Shown here: in pieces, positions 16,773 through 25,007 of the stretch
Layout: every line of letters begins with the position of its first letter
Position numbering within the stretch: the stretch's first letter is position 1
Source of the DNA: UKL13-2 sp043773745
GTDB lineage: Bacteria > Pseudomonadota > Gammaproteobacteria > Burkholderiales > Usitatibacteraceae
Assembly (NCBI GenBank): GCA_043773745.1
Contig: JAYVEV010000006.1
Coordinates: 1-64,000 of the forward strand
Reading direction: 5' to 3'
Length of the DNA stretch: 64,000 nt
Position numbers and translations under genes: made by a program
Notes under the pieces: generated by a model
Told to the model about the DNA's origin: nothing
The model's input: the letters and a program-made list of their open reading frames with translations, nothing else
Databases searched by the model: none

Positions 16773-17093
16773 TCAGACAGTTACAGCGCCGCATATCCGC
16801 CACAGTAGAAACACGAGCGGCGGAATAACGGCCATCGCCACCAGCATTGCAGTGCGCTGTCGATTGAGGCGCAGCGTCCGGGCCAGCAGCAGCGCTAATA
16901 ATGCCCCAAAGAAGAACATGCCGCATGCCAAGGCGATGCCCGCATTGCCATCAATGTAACTGACCGCGCCGCTTTTTCCTTTAAGGGAGACGCCGCCATT
17001 GAGCAGAATGATCCATCCAAAGACGACGAAAAATAGCGTGACAACACCTGAAGCAAGACGCTCGGCAAGAGTGCCAACAGGACGATTTTCCAT
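16773..17093 (-). CDS. Small hypothetical membrane protein
   Basis: A 106-residue protein with three likely membrane helices: SGVVTLFFVVFGWIILL (about 15-31), GIALACGMFFFGALLALLLA (about 53-72) and MLVAMAVIPPLVFLLW (about 84-99). I do not recognise a family. It lies alone between the pilus locus and a divergent oxidoreductase. The length, hydrophobic pattern and lack of an overlapping gene support a real gene. Confidence 0.55.
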   Translation of the reverse strand: MENRPVGTLAERLASGVVTLFFVVFGWIILLNGGVSLKGKSGAVSYIDGNAGIALACGMFFFGALLALLLARTLRLNRQRTAMLVAMAVIPPLVFLLWRICGAVTV

Positions 17094-17238
17094 AAACGAT
17101 AATCTTGTGGGGAAAAGAAATGACTGTGTCTGATTGCGGATGCCAAATCGCCGATGGCGTTTTTGGCGTTTCGTAGCTGAACATCATCATAGCCTAGTAC
17201 ATGGAGGTTAATACCCGCCTCGCGTAATATGGCTTAAT

Positions 17239-18258
17239 ATGAAAATTTCCGTACTCGACCAATCGCCCGCCGCACTGGGAAAAAGCCAGCATCTCGCCAT
17301 TCGTGAATCAATCGAGCTCGCGAAACATTGCGATCAGCTTGGCTATCACCGCTACTGGGTGTCGGAGCATCACAACAGTGACAGCATCATCGGTACCGCA
17401 CCGGAAGTGCTGATGGCGGCGATTGCTGCAACGACAACGCATATTCGTATTGGCAGCGCCGGGGTGATGCTGCCGCACTATTCGGCGTTGAAAGTAGCCG
17501 AGCAATTTCGGGTGCTCGAAGGCATCGCGCCGGGTCGCATCGATCTTGGCGTCGGCCGTGCGCCGGGCTCAGATCGGCAAACCGCGTTCGCGCTCAATCC
17601 GCATCAAAATGCCGCGGAAGAATTCCCACAGCAGGTGCAGGATTTGCAGGCATGGGTATCCGGTGTGCCGCTGGCTGCGGGGCATGCGTTTCGCGATATT
17701 AAGGCGCACCCGCTGGGGCCGACCTCGCCGCAGCTGTGGATTCTCGGCTCGTCCGATTACGGCGCGCAGCTTGCCGCTTATCTTGGCTTGCCATATGCCT
17801 ACGCGTACTTTTTCACCGAGGGGCGCGGTACCGAGCAGGCCCTTGAGCTGTATCGCAAACTCTATCGACCCAGCGATGCGCACCCACAACCCCAGGCCAC
17901 CATTTGCGTATGGGCGCTGGCCGCTGATACCGAAGCTGAAGCGCGACGATTGCTGAAGACCCGTGAGCAATGGCGCATTGGTTTTGAAAAAGGCCTGCGT
18001 ACCCCGCTAGTCTCGCCCGAAGAAGCTGATAGTGCCTACGTAAATTATGGCGCCGCCGAGCGCACCACCATTGATACGCTGCGCGGCAAAGCGATCGTCG
18101 GCACTGCACCACAAGTCGCTGCGCGACTCACTGAACTCGCCGCCACCTTTGCGCTGGATGAAATTGTTATCAATACCTGGACGTATGATCCAGCGGCGCG
18201 GCGTCACTCTTATGAATTGATTGCGGCAGACTTTGGATTAAGTGCGAATCCGCTTTAA
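17239..18258 (+). CDS. LLM-class flavin-dependent oxidoreductase (luciferase-like)
   Basis: A 339-residue TIM-barrel protein of the bacterial-luciferase superfamily, close to the YhbW-type group. Family patterns are HRYWVSEHHNSDSIIGTAPE (residues 37-56), IRIGSAGVMLPHYSALKVAE and APGRIDLGVGRAPGSD. Such enzymes use FMNH2 with oxygen to oxidise a small substrate; which one cannot be told. It stands alone, divergent from the small membrane protein gene, with no strong ribosome site in the AT-rich leader. Confidence 0.85.
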   Translation: MKISVLDQSPAALGKSQHLAIRESIELAKHCDQLGYHRYWVSEHHNSDSIIGTAPEVLMAAIAATTTHIRIGSAGVMLPHYSALKVAEQFRVLEGIAPGRIDLGVGRAPGSDRQTAFALNPHQNAAEEFPQQVQDLQAWVSGVPLAAGHAFRDIKAHPLGPTSPQLWILGSSDYGAQLAAYLGLPYAYAYFFTEGRGTEQALELYRKLYRPSDAHPQPQATICVWALAADTEAEARRLLKTREQWRIGFEKGLRTPLVSPEEADSAYVNYGAAERTTIDTLRGKAIVGTAPQVAARLTELAATFALDEIVINTWTYDPAARRHSYELIAADFGLSANPL

Positions 18259-18456
18259 TTTTTGTTCTGGCCACATTAATGAATCGCCAATGTCCTGTGT
18301 GTGCTGCCGCACTGAGCGCGGCGTATATTGCGCCTAATATTTTTACTCCAGCTCCAACTCGGCATATCGGCAAATCGAGATAAATTTTTAAGCCGTATGC
18401 TCAACTTGCCGGAGGCTCAGGTATCTGCCTAGGCCCACCATCAGGAGTACACCATC

Positions 18457-18834
18457 ATGAAATTTCGCAAACCATTATTGGCATTGCTGATTGCAGCATC
18501 GTTTGGGGGCATTGCCCAATCGTCACTGGCAATTGCCGATGTAGAAATTTTCTTCGACAGGGCGCCACCGCCGGTGCGCTATGAGCTTGTTCCTGCGCCG
18601 CGTCGGGGCTACATCTGGGCGCCCGGTTATTGGGATGCCAAGCGCAATAAGCACGCGTGGAAAAAAGGTCATTGGGAACGCGAACGCTCCGGTCATTATT
18701 ACCTTGAGCCTCGCTGGATAGAGCGCAACAACGGTTGGGCGCTGGAACGTGGCCGCTGGAATCCGGGCGATCGCGATGGCGACGGCGTTCCGAACAGCCG
18801 TGACAAGCATCCGGACAATCCGAAAAAGCGTTGA
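18457..18834 (+). CDS. Exported YXWGXW-repeat protein with a calcium-binding-like tail
   Basis: A 125-residue exported protein: signal peptide (about residues 1-27), then aromatic repeats of the YXWGXW type (RGYIWAPGYWD, AWKKGHWERE, LERGRWNPG). The C-terminus reads DRDGDGVPNSRDKHPDNP, which resembles thrombospondin type-3 calcium loops. YXWGXW proteins are small periplasmic or outer-membrane-associated proteins of unknown function. AGGAG lies about 10 bases before the ATG. A hairpin at 18873-18913 follows the gene. Confidence 0.75.
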   Translation: MKFRKPLLALLIAASFGGIAQSSLAIADVEIFFDRAPPPVRYELVPAPRRGYIWAPGYWDAKRNKHAWKKGHWERERSGHYYLEPRWIERNNGWALERGRWNPGDRDGDGVPNSRDKHPDNPKKR

Positions 18835-18872
18835 GATTGCCAATAAGGCTTGGACGAGATTAAAGAGAAGGT

Positions 18873-18913
18873 GCTGGTTCGATATTCCGCCTTTGAGGGA
18901 ATATCGAACCAGC
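18873..18913. terminator. Perfect 16-bp hairpin between convergent genes
   Basis: GCTGGTTCGATATTCC (18873-18888), a 9-base loop and its exact complement (18898-18913) lie between the YXWGXW gene and transketolase, which point at each other. Neither side has a clean T-run, so a bidirectional terminator is likely but not certain. Confidence 0.55.
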
Positions 18914-18972
18914 GTTATTTGTCTTAGCGCCGCTGCCTTTAGCAGATTTTTCTTTCTAAGTTTTAATGTTAT

Positions 18973-20973
18973 CTACAAGCCCTTAACCGCCCCCACCAAC
19001 GCCTCCGCCGTAATCCCGAAATGCTTGTACAAAACCGGCGCCGGTGCTGATTCGCCAAAGGTATCAATACCAATCACCACACCATCTAGTCCTACGTACT
19101 TACGCCAATAATCGGTCACACCTGCCTCAATCGCCAGACGGGGTGTGGACTTTGGCAGTACGCTTAATTTATAGGCAGCGTCTTGCTGATCAAACACGAA
19201 GGTTGATGGCATCGACACGACGCGGACTTGAATGCCTTCGGCAGCGAGGGTTTTTTGTGCTTCCATGGCTAGCGAGACTTCGGTACCGGTGGCGATGATG
19301 ACCGCTTTGAGTTCACCGATTGCACCGGCTTCTTTCGACAACACATAGCCGCCTTTGGCAACGTTTACCATGGTTGCGGCATCACGTTTTTGGAACGGGC
19401 TGTTTTGGCGGGAGTAGATCAGGCAAGTGGGGCCATCGCGGCGGGCAATGGCGTGTTGCCATGCTGCTGCGGCTTCCACGGTGTCGCAGGGGCGCCACAA
19501 ATCCATATTGGGAATCAAGCGTAGCGAGGCCACATGCTCGACCGATTGATGGGTGGGCCCATCTTCGCCGAGGCCGATGGAGTCGTGGGTGAACACGGAA
19601 ATATTTCTCAGCTTCATGAGTGCAGCCATGCGCAAGGCATTGCGCGAATAGTCGCTGAAGGTGAGAAATGTACCGGCGTAGGGGATCAGCCCGCCGTGTA
19701 GCGCGATGCCGTTACCGATGGCGGACATGCCGAATTCACGCACACCGTAATTGATATAGTTGCCGCCAACCGTGGCAGACAGCGCCTTGCTGCCGCTCCA
19801 GTTGGTGAATACGGAGCCGGTTAAATCGGCTGAGCCGCCGATTAATTCCGGCATGGTTTGTGCGAATGCTTCAATGGCAAATTGTGAGGCTTTGCGAGTG
19901 GCAACGGTCTCGGCTTTTTCTGCCGATTTATCGAGCAGCGCCTGGGCGGTTGCCGCAAAATTGGGCGGTAGCTCGCCCGCCATACGGCGCTTGAATTCAC
20001 TGGCCAATTCAGGGAAGGCAGCCTGATAAGCGGCAAACACACCATTCCATTGCGCTTCAATCGCCTGACCTTTGTGTTTGGCATCCCAGGCATCATAAAT
20101 ATTTTGTGGAATTTCAAACGGCGCGTGTTGCCAGCCGAGCGCCGCACGGGTCGCGGCAATTTCGTTATTGCCCAGCGGTGCGCCGTGCACTTTGTCGGTA
20201 CCGCCCATATTGGGCGAGCCTTTGCCGATCACGGTTTTGCAGCAGATCAGCGAGGGTTTATCGGCTATTTTTTTTGCGGCTTGCAGTGCGGCATCAACCG
20301 CATCGGCATTGTGCCCATCCACATTGGCAACCACGTGCCAGCCATAGGCTTCAAAACGCTGCGGTGTATTGTCTTTGAACCAGCCCTCCACGCGACCATC
20401 GATGGAGATGCCGTTGTCGTCATAAAACGCAATTAGCTTGCCCAAGCCCAGCGTGCCGGCGAGCGAACAGACCTCGTGGGAGATACCTTCCATCAAACAG
20501 CCATCACCCATGAAAACATAGGTGTGGTGATCAACAATATTATGGCCGTCGCGGTTGAAAGTGCGCGCCATTTCGCGTTCCGCAATCGCCATGCCTACCG
20601 CATTAGCCAGGCCTTGACCGAGTGGACCGGTGGTGGTTTCCACGCCCGGTGTGAGGCCCACTTCCGGATGTCCGGCGGTGCGGGAATGGAGTTGACGAAA
20701 GGCTTTGATATCATCCATCGACAGGTCGTAGCCGGTCAGATGCAGCAGCGCGTAAATCAACATCGAACCATGGCCGTTGGAGAGCACAAAACGGTCACGG
20801 TCTGCCCAGTGCGGGTTGGCGGGGTTGTGTTTCAAATGATGCCGCCACAGCACCTCTGCCATTTCTGCCATGCCCATTGGCGCACCGGGGTGCCCCGAGT
20901 TGGCATTTTGTACAGCATCCATGGCGAGAGCGCGAATAGCATTGGTGATGTCGGTGCGGGCAGCTTGGGTCAT
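18973..20973 (-). CDS. tkt: Transketolase
   Basis: Cytoplasmic thiamine-diphosphate enzyme of the non-oxidative pentose phosphate pathway, 666 residues, the usual length. It moves two-carbon units between sugar phosphates. Visible motifs: the substrate His region (NSGHPGAPMGMAEMAEVLW), the ThDP/Mg motif GDGCLMEGISHEVCSLAG ending DDNGISIDG, and the pyrimidine-binding part with FSDYSRNALR and HDSIGLGEDGPTHQ. The start MTQAARTDI at 20973 is chosen; an in-frame upstream extension of 31 codons does not look like the family. The gene is divergent from speD. Confidence 0.96.
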   Translation of the reverse strand: MTQAARTDITNAIRALAMDAVQNANSGHPGAPMGMAEMAEVLWRHHLKHNPANPHWADRDRFVLSNGHGSMLIYALLHLTGYDLSMDDIKAFRQLHSRTAGHPEVGLTPGVETTTGPLGQGLANAVGMAIAEREMARTFNRDGHNIVDHHTYVFMGDGCLMEGISHEVCSLAGTLGLGKLIAFYDDNGISIDGRVEGWFKDNTPQRFEAYGWHVVANVDGHNADAVDAALQAAKKIADKPSLICCKTVIGKGSPNMGGTDKVHGAPLGNNEIAATRAALGWQHAPFEIPQNIYDAWDAKHKGQAIEAQWNGVFAAYQAAFPELASEFKRRMAGELPPNFAATAQALLDKSAEKAETVATRKASQFAIEAFAQTMPELIGGSADLTGSVFTNWSGSKALSATVGGNYINYGVREFGMSAIGNGIALHGGLIPYAGTFLTFSDYSRNALRMAALMKLRNISVFTHDSIGLGEDGPTHQSVEHVASLRLIPNMDLWRPCDTVEAAAAWQHAIARRDGPTCLIYSRQNSPFQKRDAATMVNVAKGGYVLSKEAGAIGELKAVIIATGTEVSLAMEAQKTLAAEGIQVRVVSMPSTFVFDQQDAAYKLSVLPKSTPRLAIEAGVTDYWRKYVGLDGVVIGIDTFGESAPAPVLYKHFGITAEALVGAVKGL

Positions 20974-21164
20974 GAGCGGTAATCTTTGTAAAGAGCGGGG
21001 GATGAAGGAAAATGAGGAGAAATGAACTGCAATGGAGATTATAATTTGAATGGTCTCGGAGAGCACAAAAACCGTATCCTAGCGGTGAAAAAAACATTAC
21101 GTTTCCCCCATTGTGTCCTGCTAGCGCTGAGGCAGCCGCAGCATAAAACTATCCAAGGAACATC

Positions 21165-21563
21165 ATGAAAGGCCTTCACATCATTGCCGACCTTTATAAG
21201 TTGCCCGAGAGTGCGCCGCTCAATTCCGCCAAACTGCTGGGTGCGCGCTGTGTGCAAGCCTGCAAAGCGGCGGGTTTAACCGTGTTGGGTGAGCATTTTT
21301 ACCAGTTTGCGAGCTTTGATAAATTACAGACGGGTGGCGCGACCGGTACGGTGGTGTTGGCCGAATCGCATCTGGCTATTCACACCTGGCCGGAGCGCGC
21401 AGAGGCGACGCTTGATATCTATGTTTGCAATGTCACCGCCGATAATAGTCGCAAAGCCGAGCGCCTTTATGCAGAGTTGCTGACCGCACTAAAACCCGGC
21501 GATGTGCTGATGCAGCGCGTCTTGCGCGGCAAAGATTTGCCGGTCGTGGAAACGGCGGCTTGA
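21165..21563 (+). CDS. speD: S-adenosylmethionine decarboxylase proenzyme
   Basis: A 132-residue SpeH-type AdoMet decarboxylase. The self-cleavage site is in AESHLAIHTWPE: cleavage before the Ser makes the pyruvoyl cofactor, and the following His and downstream Cys (IYVCNVT) are the usual processing and catalytic residues. It supplies decarboxylated AdoMet, the aminopropyl donor, to the spermidine synthase gene that overlaps its stop by 4 bases. It opens a six-gene plus-strand cassette ending at 24934. Confidence 0.93.
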   Translation: MKGLHIIADLYKLPESAPLNSAKLLGARCVQACKAAGLTVLGEHFYQFASFDKLQTGGATGTVVLAESHLAIHTWPERAEATLDIYVCNVTADNSRKAERLYAELLTALKPGDVLMQRVLRGKDLPVVETAA

Positions 21564-22420
21564 GTACAGCGGAAAATAGTCGGCTTGATGAATGCCTGAA
21601 TGAAGGCGCGGGTGTCTATTTCATGACGACCCAAAAAATTGCCTCAGTACAATCGCCATATCAACTGATTGAGGTATTTGACACGCCTGAACTGGGCAGG
21701 CTGATGCGCATCGATGGCGGCAATATGTTGTCCGAGCGCGATGAATTTTTTTACCATGAAAATTTTATTCACCCCGCCGCCATCAGCCATTCCGCCCTCC
21801 AAAGTGCGCTGATTATCGGCGGCGGCGACGGCGGCTCGGCAGAAGAGTTGCTGAAACACCCATCCGTAAAAGTAGTAACGTTATGCGAGTTGGATCAGGT
21901 CGTGATTGATGTGGCAAAGGCGCATTTTCAGTCGGTGCATCACGATATTTTTTCGCATCCAAAAATTGACTTGCGGATTGGTGATGGAGCGCAGTATGTG
22001 GAATCCACCGCCGATCTTTTTGACCTTGTTTACCTTGATCTTACTGATCCCGCTGGTCTTGCAGAAGCGTTGTACACGCAAAAATTTTATAGGGATTGCA
22101 AACGGGTGCTCAACGAAGGCGGCGCACTTACGTTGCATATTGGTTCACCGTTTTCACACCCGGCACGCGTGAAATCTAGTATTGAAAATTTACGCAGTGT
22201 CTTCAACATTGTCACGCCTTACTTTGTACATATTCCGACCTACGGCGCCACTTGGGGTTTCGCGGTCGGTTCGGATCATTTGCACCCCGCCGGCATCGGT
22301 GCTGCGGAGATTGATCTGCGACTTAATCAACGCGCCATCGGTGATCGACAGTTCTATAACGGCGAAACACACCGCGCGATGTTGGCGTTGCCTGAATACA
22401 TCCGAAATTTAATCGCGTAA
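21560..22420 (+). CDS. speE: Spermidine synthase-like aminopropyltransferase
   Basis: A 286-residue Rossmann-fold aminopropyltransferase. The nucleoside-binding motif IIGGGDGGSAEE and the acidic CELDQVV are intact, and the catalytic Asp sits in YLDLTDPAG. Two substrate-site positions differ from the E. coli enzyme as I remember it: the Gln in DGVVQTTERDEF is Met here (DGGNMLSERDEF), and the Pro of DPIGP is Leu. It may therefore use another acceptor amine. Start is a TTG overlapping the speD stop (TTGA); the next ATG is 21 codons in and would remove conserved N-terminal sequence. Confidence 0.88.
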   Translation: MSTAENSRLDECLNEGAGVYFMTTQKIASVQSPYQLIEVFDTPELGRLMRIDGGNMLSERDEFFYHENFIHPAAISHSALQSALIIGGGDGGSAEELLKHPSVKVVTLCELDQVVIDVAKAHFQSVHHDIFSHPKIDLRIGDGAQYVESTADLFDLVYLDLTDPAGLAEALYTQKFYRDCKRVLNEGGALTLHIGSPFSHPARVKSSIENLRSVFNIVTPYFVHIPTYGATWGFAVGSDHLHPAGIGAAEIDLRLNQRAIGDRQFYNGETHRAMLALPEYIRNLIA

Positions 22421-22454
22421 GATTGCAAAATCGTATTGCTGCGAAAGAATCTCG

Positions 22455-22799
22455 ATGCTTAAAAAAGTTCGTAAATCCAGCTCTCACATCACACTCGTGC
22501 TCATTGGTGCAGCAGCCGTAACCGCAACACTCACGAGTTGCGGCAAAGAAGAAACGCGCCGCGATGTGTATGTGAGCAAACAGGATTGCTTAGCCGATTG
22601 GGGAAACGATCCGAAAGATTGCGAGCCTGCGTATGATCGCCGCACCGGTAATCCGGCCATCACGCATTATTACGGAAGGCCCTATGGATGGTCGGGTGGC
22701 TCTTCCTCGTTTTCGCCGTCCCGCACCGGCAAAACAATTGGCTCAACCACGGTAAGTCGCGGGGGCTTTGGCGGCAGCGGCCACTCTGCTTCGGGCTAA
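22455..22799 (+). CDS. YgiB/YjfM-like (DUF1190) lipoprotein
   Basis: A 114-residue predicted lipoprotein with a signal peptide and lipobox LTSC (Cys at residue 30). The body has cysteines in KQDCLADW and KDCEPAYD. The Gly/Ser-rich tail ends STTVSRGGFGGSGHSASG, very like the TTVTRGGFG tail of E. coli YgiB. In E. coli, ygiB and yjfM each lie beside an ATP-grasp gene (ygiC, yjfC); here that partner is two genes downstream. Function unknown; the tail may be a target for modification. Confidence 0.7.
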   Translation: MLKKVRKSSSHITLVLIGAAAVTATLTSCGKEETRRDVYVSKQDCLADWGNDPKDCEPAYDRRTGNPAITHYYGRPYGWSGGSSSFSPSRTGKTIGSTTVSRGGFGGSGHSASG

Positions 22800-22803
22800 T
22801 CCC

Positions 22804-23328
22804 ATGCATACAATAAGACAAATTACAGCGCGCGATAATGTGCTGCAGGATCAATTGAAACAGCTGCTGCGCGATGCGGTCGAAGGTGGTGCTTCGGTCG
22901 GCTATGTAGTGCCGCTGGCAGACGATGATGCCGGGCAATATTGGCAGGGCGTTTTTACACAGATTGAAGACGGCAGCCTGATTTTATTGGTGGCCGAAAA
23001 TACCAATCAGCTCATCGGTACGGTACAACTTTCGCTGTGCATGAAACCCAATGGCAGGCATCGGGCCGAGGTGCAAAAAATGTTGGTGCATACCAGCGCG
23101 CGCCGTCGCGGTCTGGGCCGTGATTTGATGCAAGCGATAGAGCAGGCAGCACGCGCATCGGCACGAAGCCTGCTGGTGCTCGACACCGAAAGCGGCAGCG
23201 GCGGGCAGCATCTTTATACGGCGATGGGTTATAGGGTGGCGGGTGAAATTCCGAATTTTGCACTGCCGACAATACCCGCTCAATCAGAAAAACTATTGCC
23301 GACAACCTATATGTACAAATTATTGTGA
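22804..23328 (+). CDS. GNAT-family N-acetyltransferase in the polyamine cassette
   Basis: A 174-residue GNAT acetyltransferase. The acetyl-CoA motif is KMLVHTSARRRGLGRDLMQA (about residues 93-112; Q/R-x-x-G-x-G/A type), preceded by the beta strands LILLVAENTNQLIGTVQLS. The ATG at 22804, five bases after the previous stop, is chosen over an upstream in-frame GTG/ATG region that overlaps the lipoprotein gene. Its place between YgiB- and YgiC-like genes suggests it acetylates a polyamine or a conjugate, but nothing in the sequence fixes the substrate. Confidence 0.8.
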   Translation: MHTIRQITARDNVLQDQLKQLLRDAVEGGASVGYVVPLADDDAGQYWQGVFTQIEDGSLILLVAENTNQLIGTVQLSLCMKPNGRHRAEVQKMLVHTSARRRGLGRDLMQAIEQAARASARSLLVLDTESGSGGQHLYTAMGYRVAGEIPNFALPTIPAQSEKLLPTTYMYKLL

Positions 23329-24476
23329 AACGCGAGAACCTAATTCCGCGTCCCGATTGGCCGAAGAAAATGGAAGCTCTGGGTTTTGGCTTTCATTCCA
23401 TCGATGGTATTTATTGGGATGAACGCGCTTGTTACCAGTTCAGCGCGCAAGAAATTGATACGCTTGAAATCGCTACGGCTGATTGTCATGAAATGTGCAT
23501 CGCAGCGGCGCAACACGTAGTCGATAATAAGCTTTATGCGCGCTTTGCGATTCCGCCGGAATTTATTCCGCTCATTGAGCGCTCATGGAATGATGATGAG
23601 GCGACTTTTTTTGGCCGCTTCGATTTTTCATGGGATGGCAATGGATCACCCAAGATGCTCGAATACAATGCTGATACGCCGACTTCGCTGATTGAGGCCA
23701 GTGTCGCACAATGGTATTGGTTGCAGGAGGTCAAGCCGGGCTGCGATCAGTTCAATAGCCTGCATGAGAAAATGATCGAACGCTTTAAAGCGATTGCGGC
23801 TGAACTGGGCGTCAAGACGATGCACTTCGCCTGTGTGGGCGATAGCGAAGAAGACGTCGGCAATATTGATTATTTGCGCGATGTCGCGCTGCAAGCGGGC
23901 CTTGATGCGCCGTTCATAGACATCAACCAGATCGGCTGGGACGCCATCGCCAAAAAATTTGCCGATGAAAATGATCAGGAAATAACCACGCTGTTCAAAC
24001 TTTATCCCTGGGAATGGATGGTGCGTGAAGCGTTCGGCCTTAATTTGCTCAATAGCGAGATGCGTATCATCGAACCTGCGTGGAAAATGCTGCTCGCCAA
24101 CAAAGCGATTTTGCCGGTACTGTGGGAGCTATATCCCGAACACCCTAATTTATTGCCTGCGTATTTTGAGGCGCAAAAATTCACCAGCGATTACGTCAAA
24201 AAACCGCTGCTGTCGCGCGAAGGTGCCAACGTCACTATCAAAACCTCTCGAGGCGGTATTGAAAACACCATTGCTATTCCCGGCGAATACGGTGCCGAGG
24301 GATTCATTTACCAGGGCTTTCACCCGATTCCCAACTATCGGCAAGCGGGGCAGGACAATTACATGGTGATTGGCTCATGGATGATTGGTGACGAGCCTGC
24401 GGGTATGGGCATCCGCGAAGATGAATCACCCGTCACAAAAAATACCAGTCGGTTTTTACCGCATTATTTTATTTAG
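23325..24476 (+). CDS. YgiC/YjfC-like ATP-grasp ligase (glutathionylspermidine synthase family)
   Basis: A 383-residue ATP-grasp enzyme matching E. coli YgiC/YjfC along its whole length: RPDWPKKMEALGFGFH at the start, WDGNGSPKMLEYNADTPTS (Mg/ATP-site residues), LFKLYPWEWMVREAF, HPNLLPAYF, LLSREGANVTI and GIREDESPVTKNTSRFLPH at the end. It has only the synthetase domain, not the amidase domain of E. coli Gsp. Family chemistry joins a carboxylate to an amine such as spermidine. The GTG start overlaps the GNAT stop by 4 bases. Confidence 0.88.
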   Translation: MKRENLIPRPDWPKKMEALGFGFHSIDGIYWDERACYQFSAQEIDTLEIATADCHEMCIAAAQHVVDNKLYARFAIPPEFIPLIERSWNDDEATFFGRFDFSWDGNGSPKMLEYNADTPTSLIEASVAQWYWLQEVKPGCDQFNSLHEKMIERFKAIAAELGVKTMHFACVGDSEEDVGNIDYLRDVALQAGLDAPFIDINQIGWDAIAKKFADENDQEITTLFKLYPWEWMVREAFGLNLLNSEMRIIEPAWKMLLANKAILPVLWELYPEHPNLLPAYFEAQKFTSDYVKKPLLSREGANVTIKTSRGGIENTIAIPGEYGAEGFIYQGFHPIPNYRQAGQDNYMVIGSWMIGDEPAGMGIREDESPVTKNTSRFLPHYFI

Positions 24477-24517
24477 TCGTATTGAGTCGTTTCGTTTATA
24501 GGGCGTAGGAGAAAATT

Positions 24518-24934
24518 ATGTTCAAGTACCAAGTGATGGAATCGTTCGCTGGCTTTGATGATTTTTTAATCTATCTCAGCATCTCGGGAGTCTTGCTTGC
24601 GGTGTTCGCGGCGATTTATGTGCGCATCACGCCGTATCGCGAAGTGGCACTGATTCGCGACGGCAATATGGCCGCCGCTTTCAGTCTTTCCGGCACGCTG
24701 ATTGGTATGGCCATTCCGCTGGCGAACGCAATCGAATTCAGCGTGAATCCGGTTGATATGGCGATCTGGGGCTTTATTGCGCTGGCGATTCAGCTGATGG
24801 TATTTGTGATCGCCCGCATCGCGTTGCCCCATATCGCGCAGGACATACCCGCAGGCAAGCAGGCATCAGGATTTTTTCTGGGCGCGATTTCGATTGCCGC
24901 GGGGATTTTGAATGCGGCCTGCATGACATATTAA
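24518..24934 (+). CDS. DUF350 membrane protein (YjfL family)
   Basis: A 138-residue polytopic protein with four likely helices: DFLIYLSISGVLLAVFAAIY (about 12-31), MAAAFSLSGTLIGMAIPLAN (about 50-69), MAIWGFIALAIQLMVFVIAR (about 80-99) and GAISIAAGILNAACM (about 122-136). The DUF350 pattern SLSGTLIGMAIPLA is present. In E. coli, yjfL lies in a cluster with yjfM and yjfC, whose relatives are the two genes upstream here, so the link is conserved. Function unknown. AGGAGA lies 7 bases before the ATG. It ends the cassette. Confidence 0.85.
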   Translation: MFKYQVMESFAGFDDFLIYLSISGVLLAVFAAIYVRITPYREVALIRDGNMAAAFSLSGTLIGMAIPLANAIEFSVNPVDMAIWGFIALAIQLMVFVIARIALPHIAQDIPAGKQASGFFLGAISIAAGILNAACMTY

Positions 24935-24938
24935 AAGA

Positions 24939-25007
24939 TAAAACACTAGGGCTGACGGGCGTTTTAGAGCAAAGATGCTCGTAACGCCGCTACAGTGCTA
25001 GAGTTTT
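24939..25007. repeat. Dispersed intergenic element, copy 3
   Basis: It lies between the convergent DUF350 and IMPase genes and is bounded by near-inverted ends AAAACACTAG (24940-24949) and CTAGAGTTTT (24998-25007). Inside are ACGGGCGTTTTAGAGC and AAGATGCTCGT, words shared with copies 2 and 4. It overlaps the last codon of the minus-strand gene by two bases. Confidence 0.6.
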
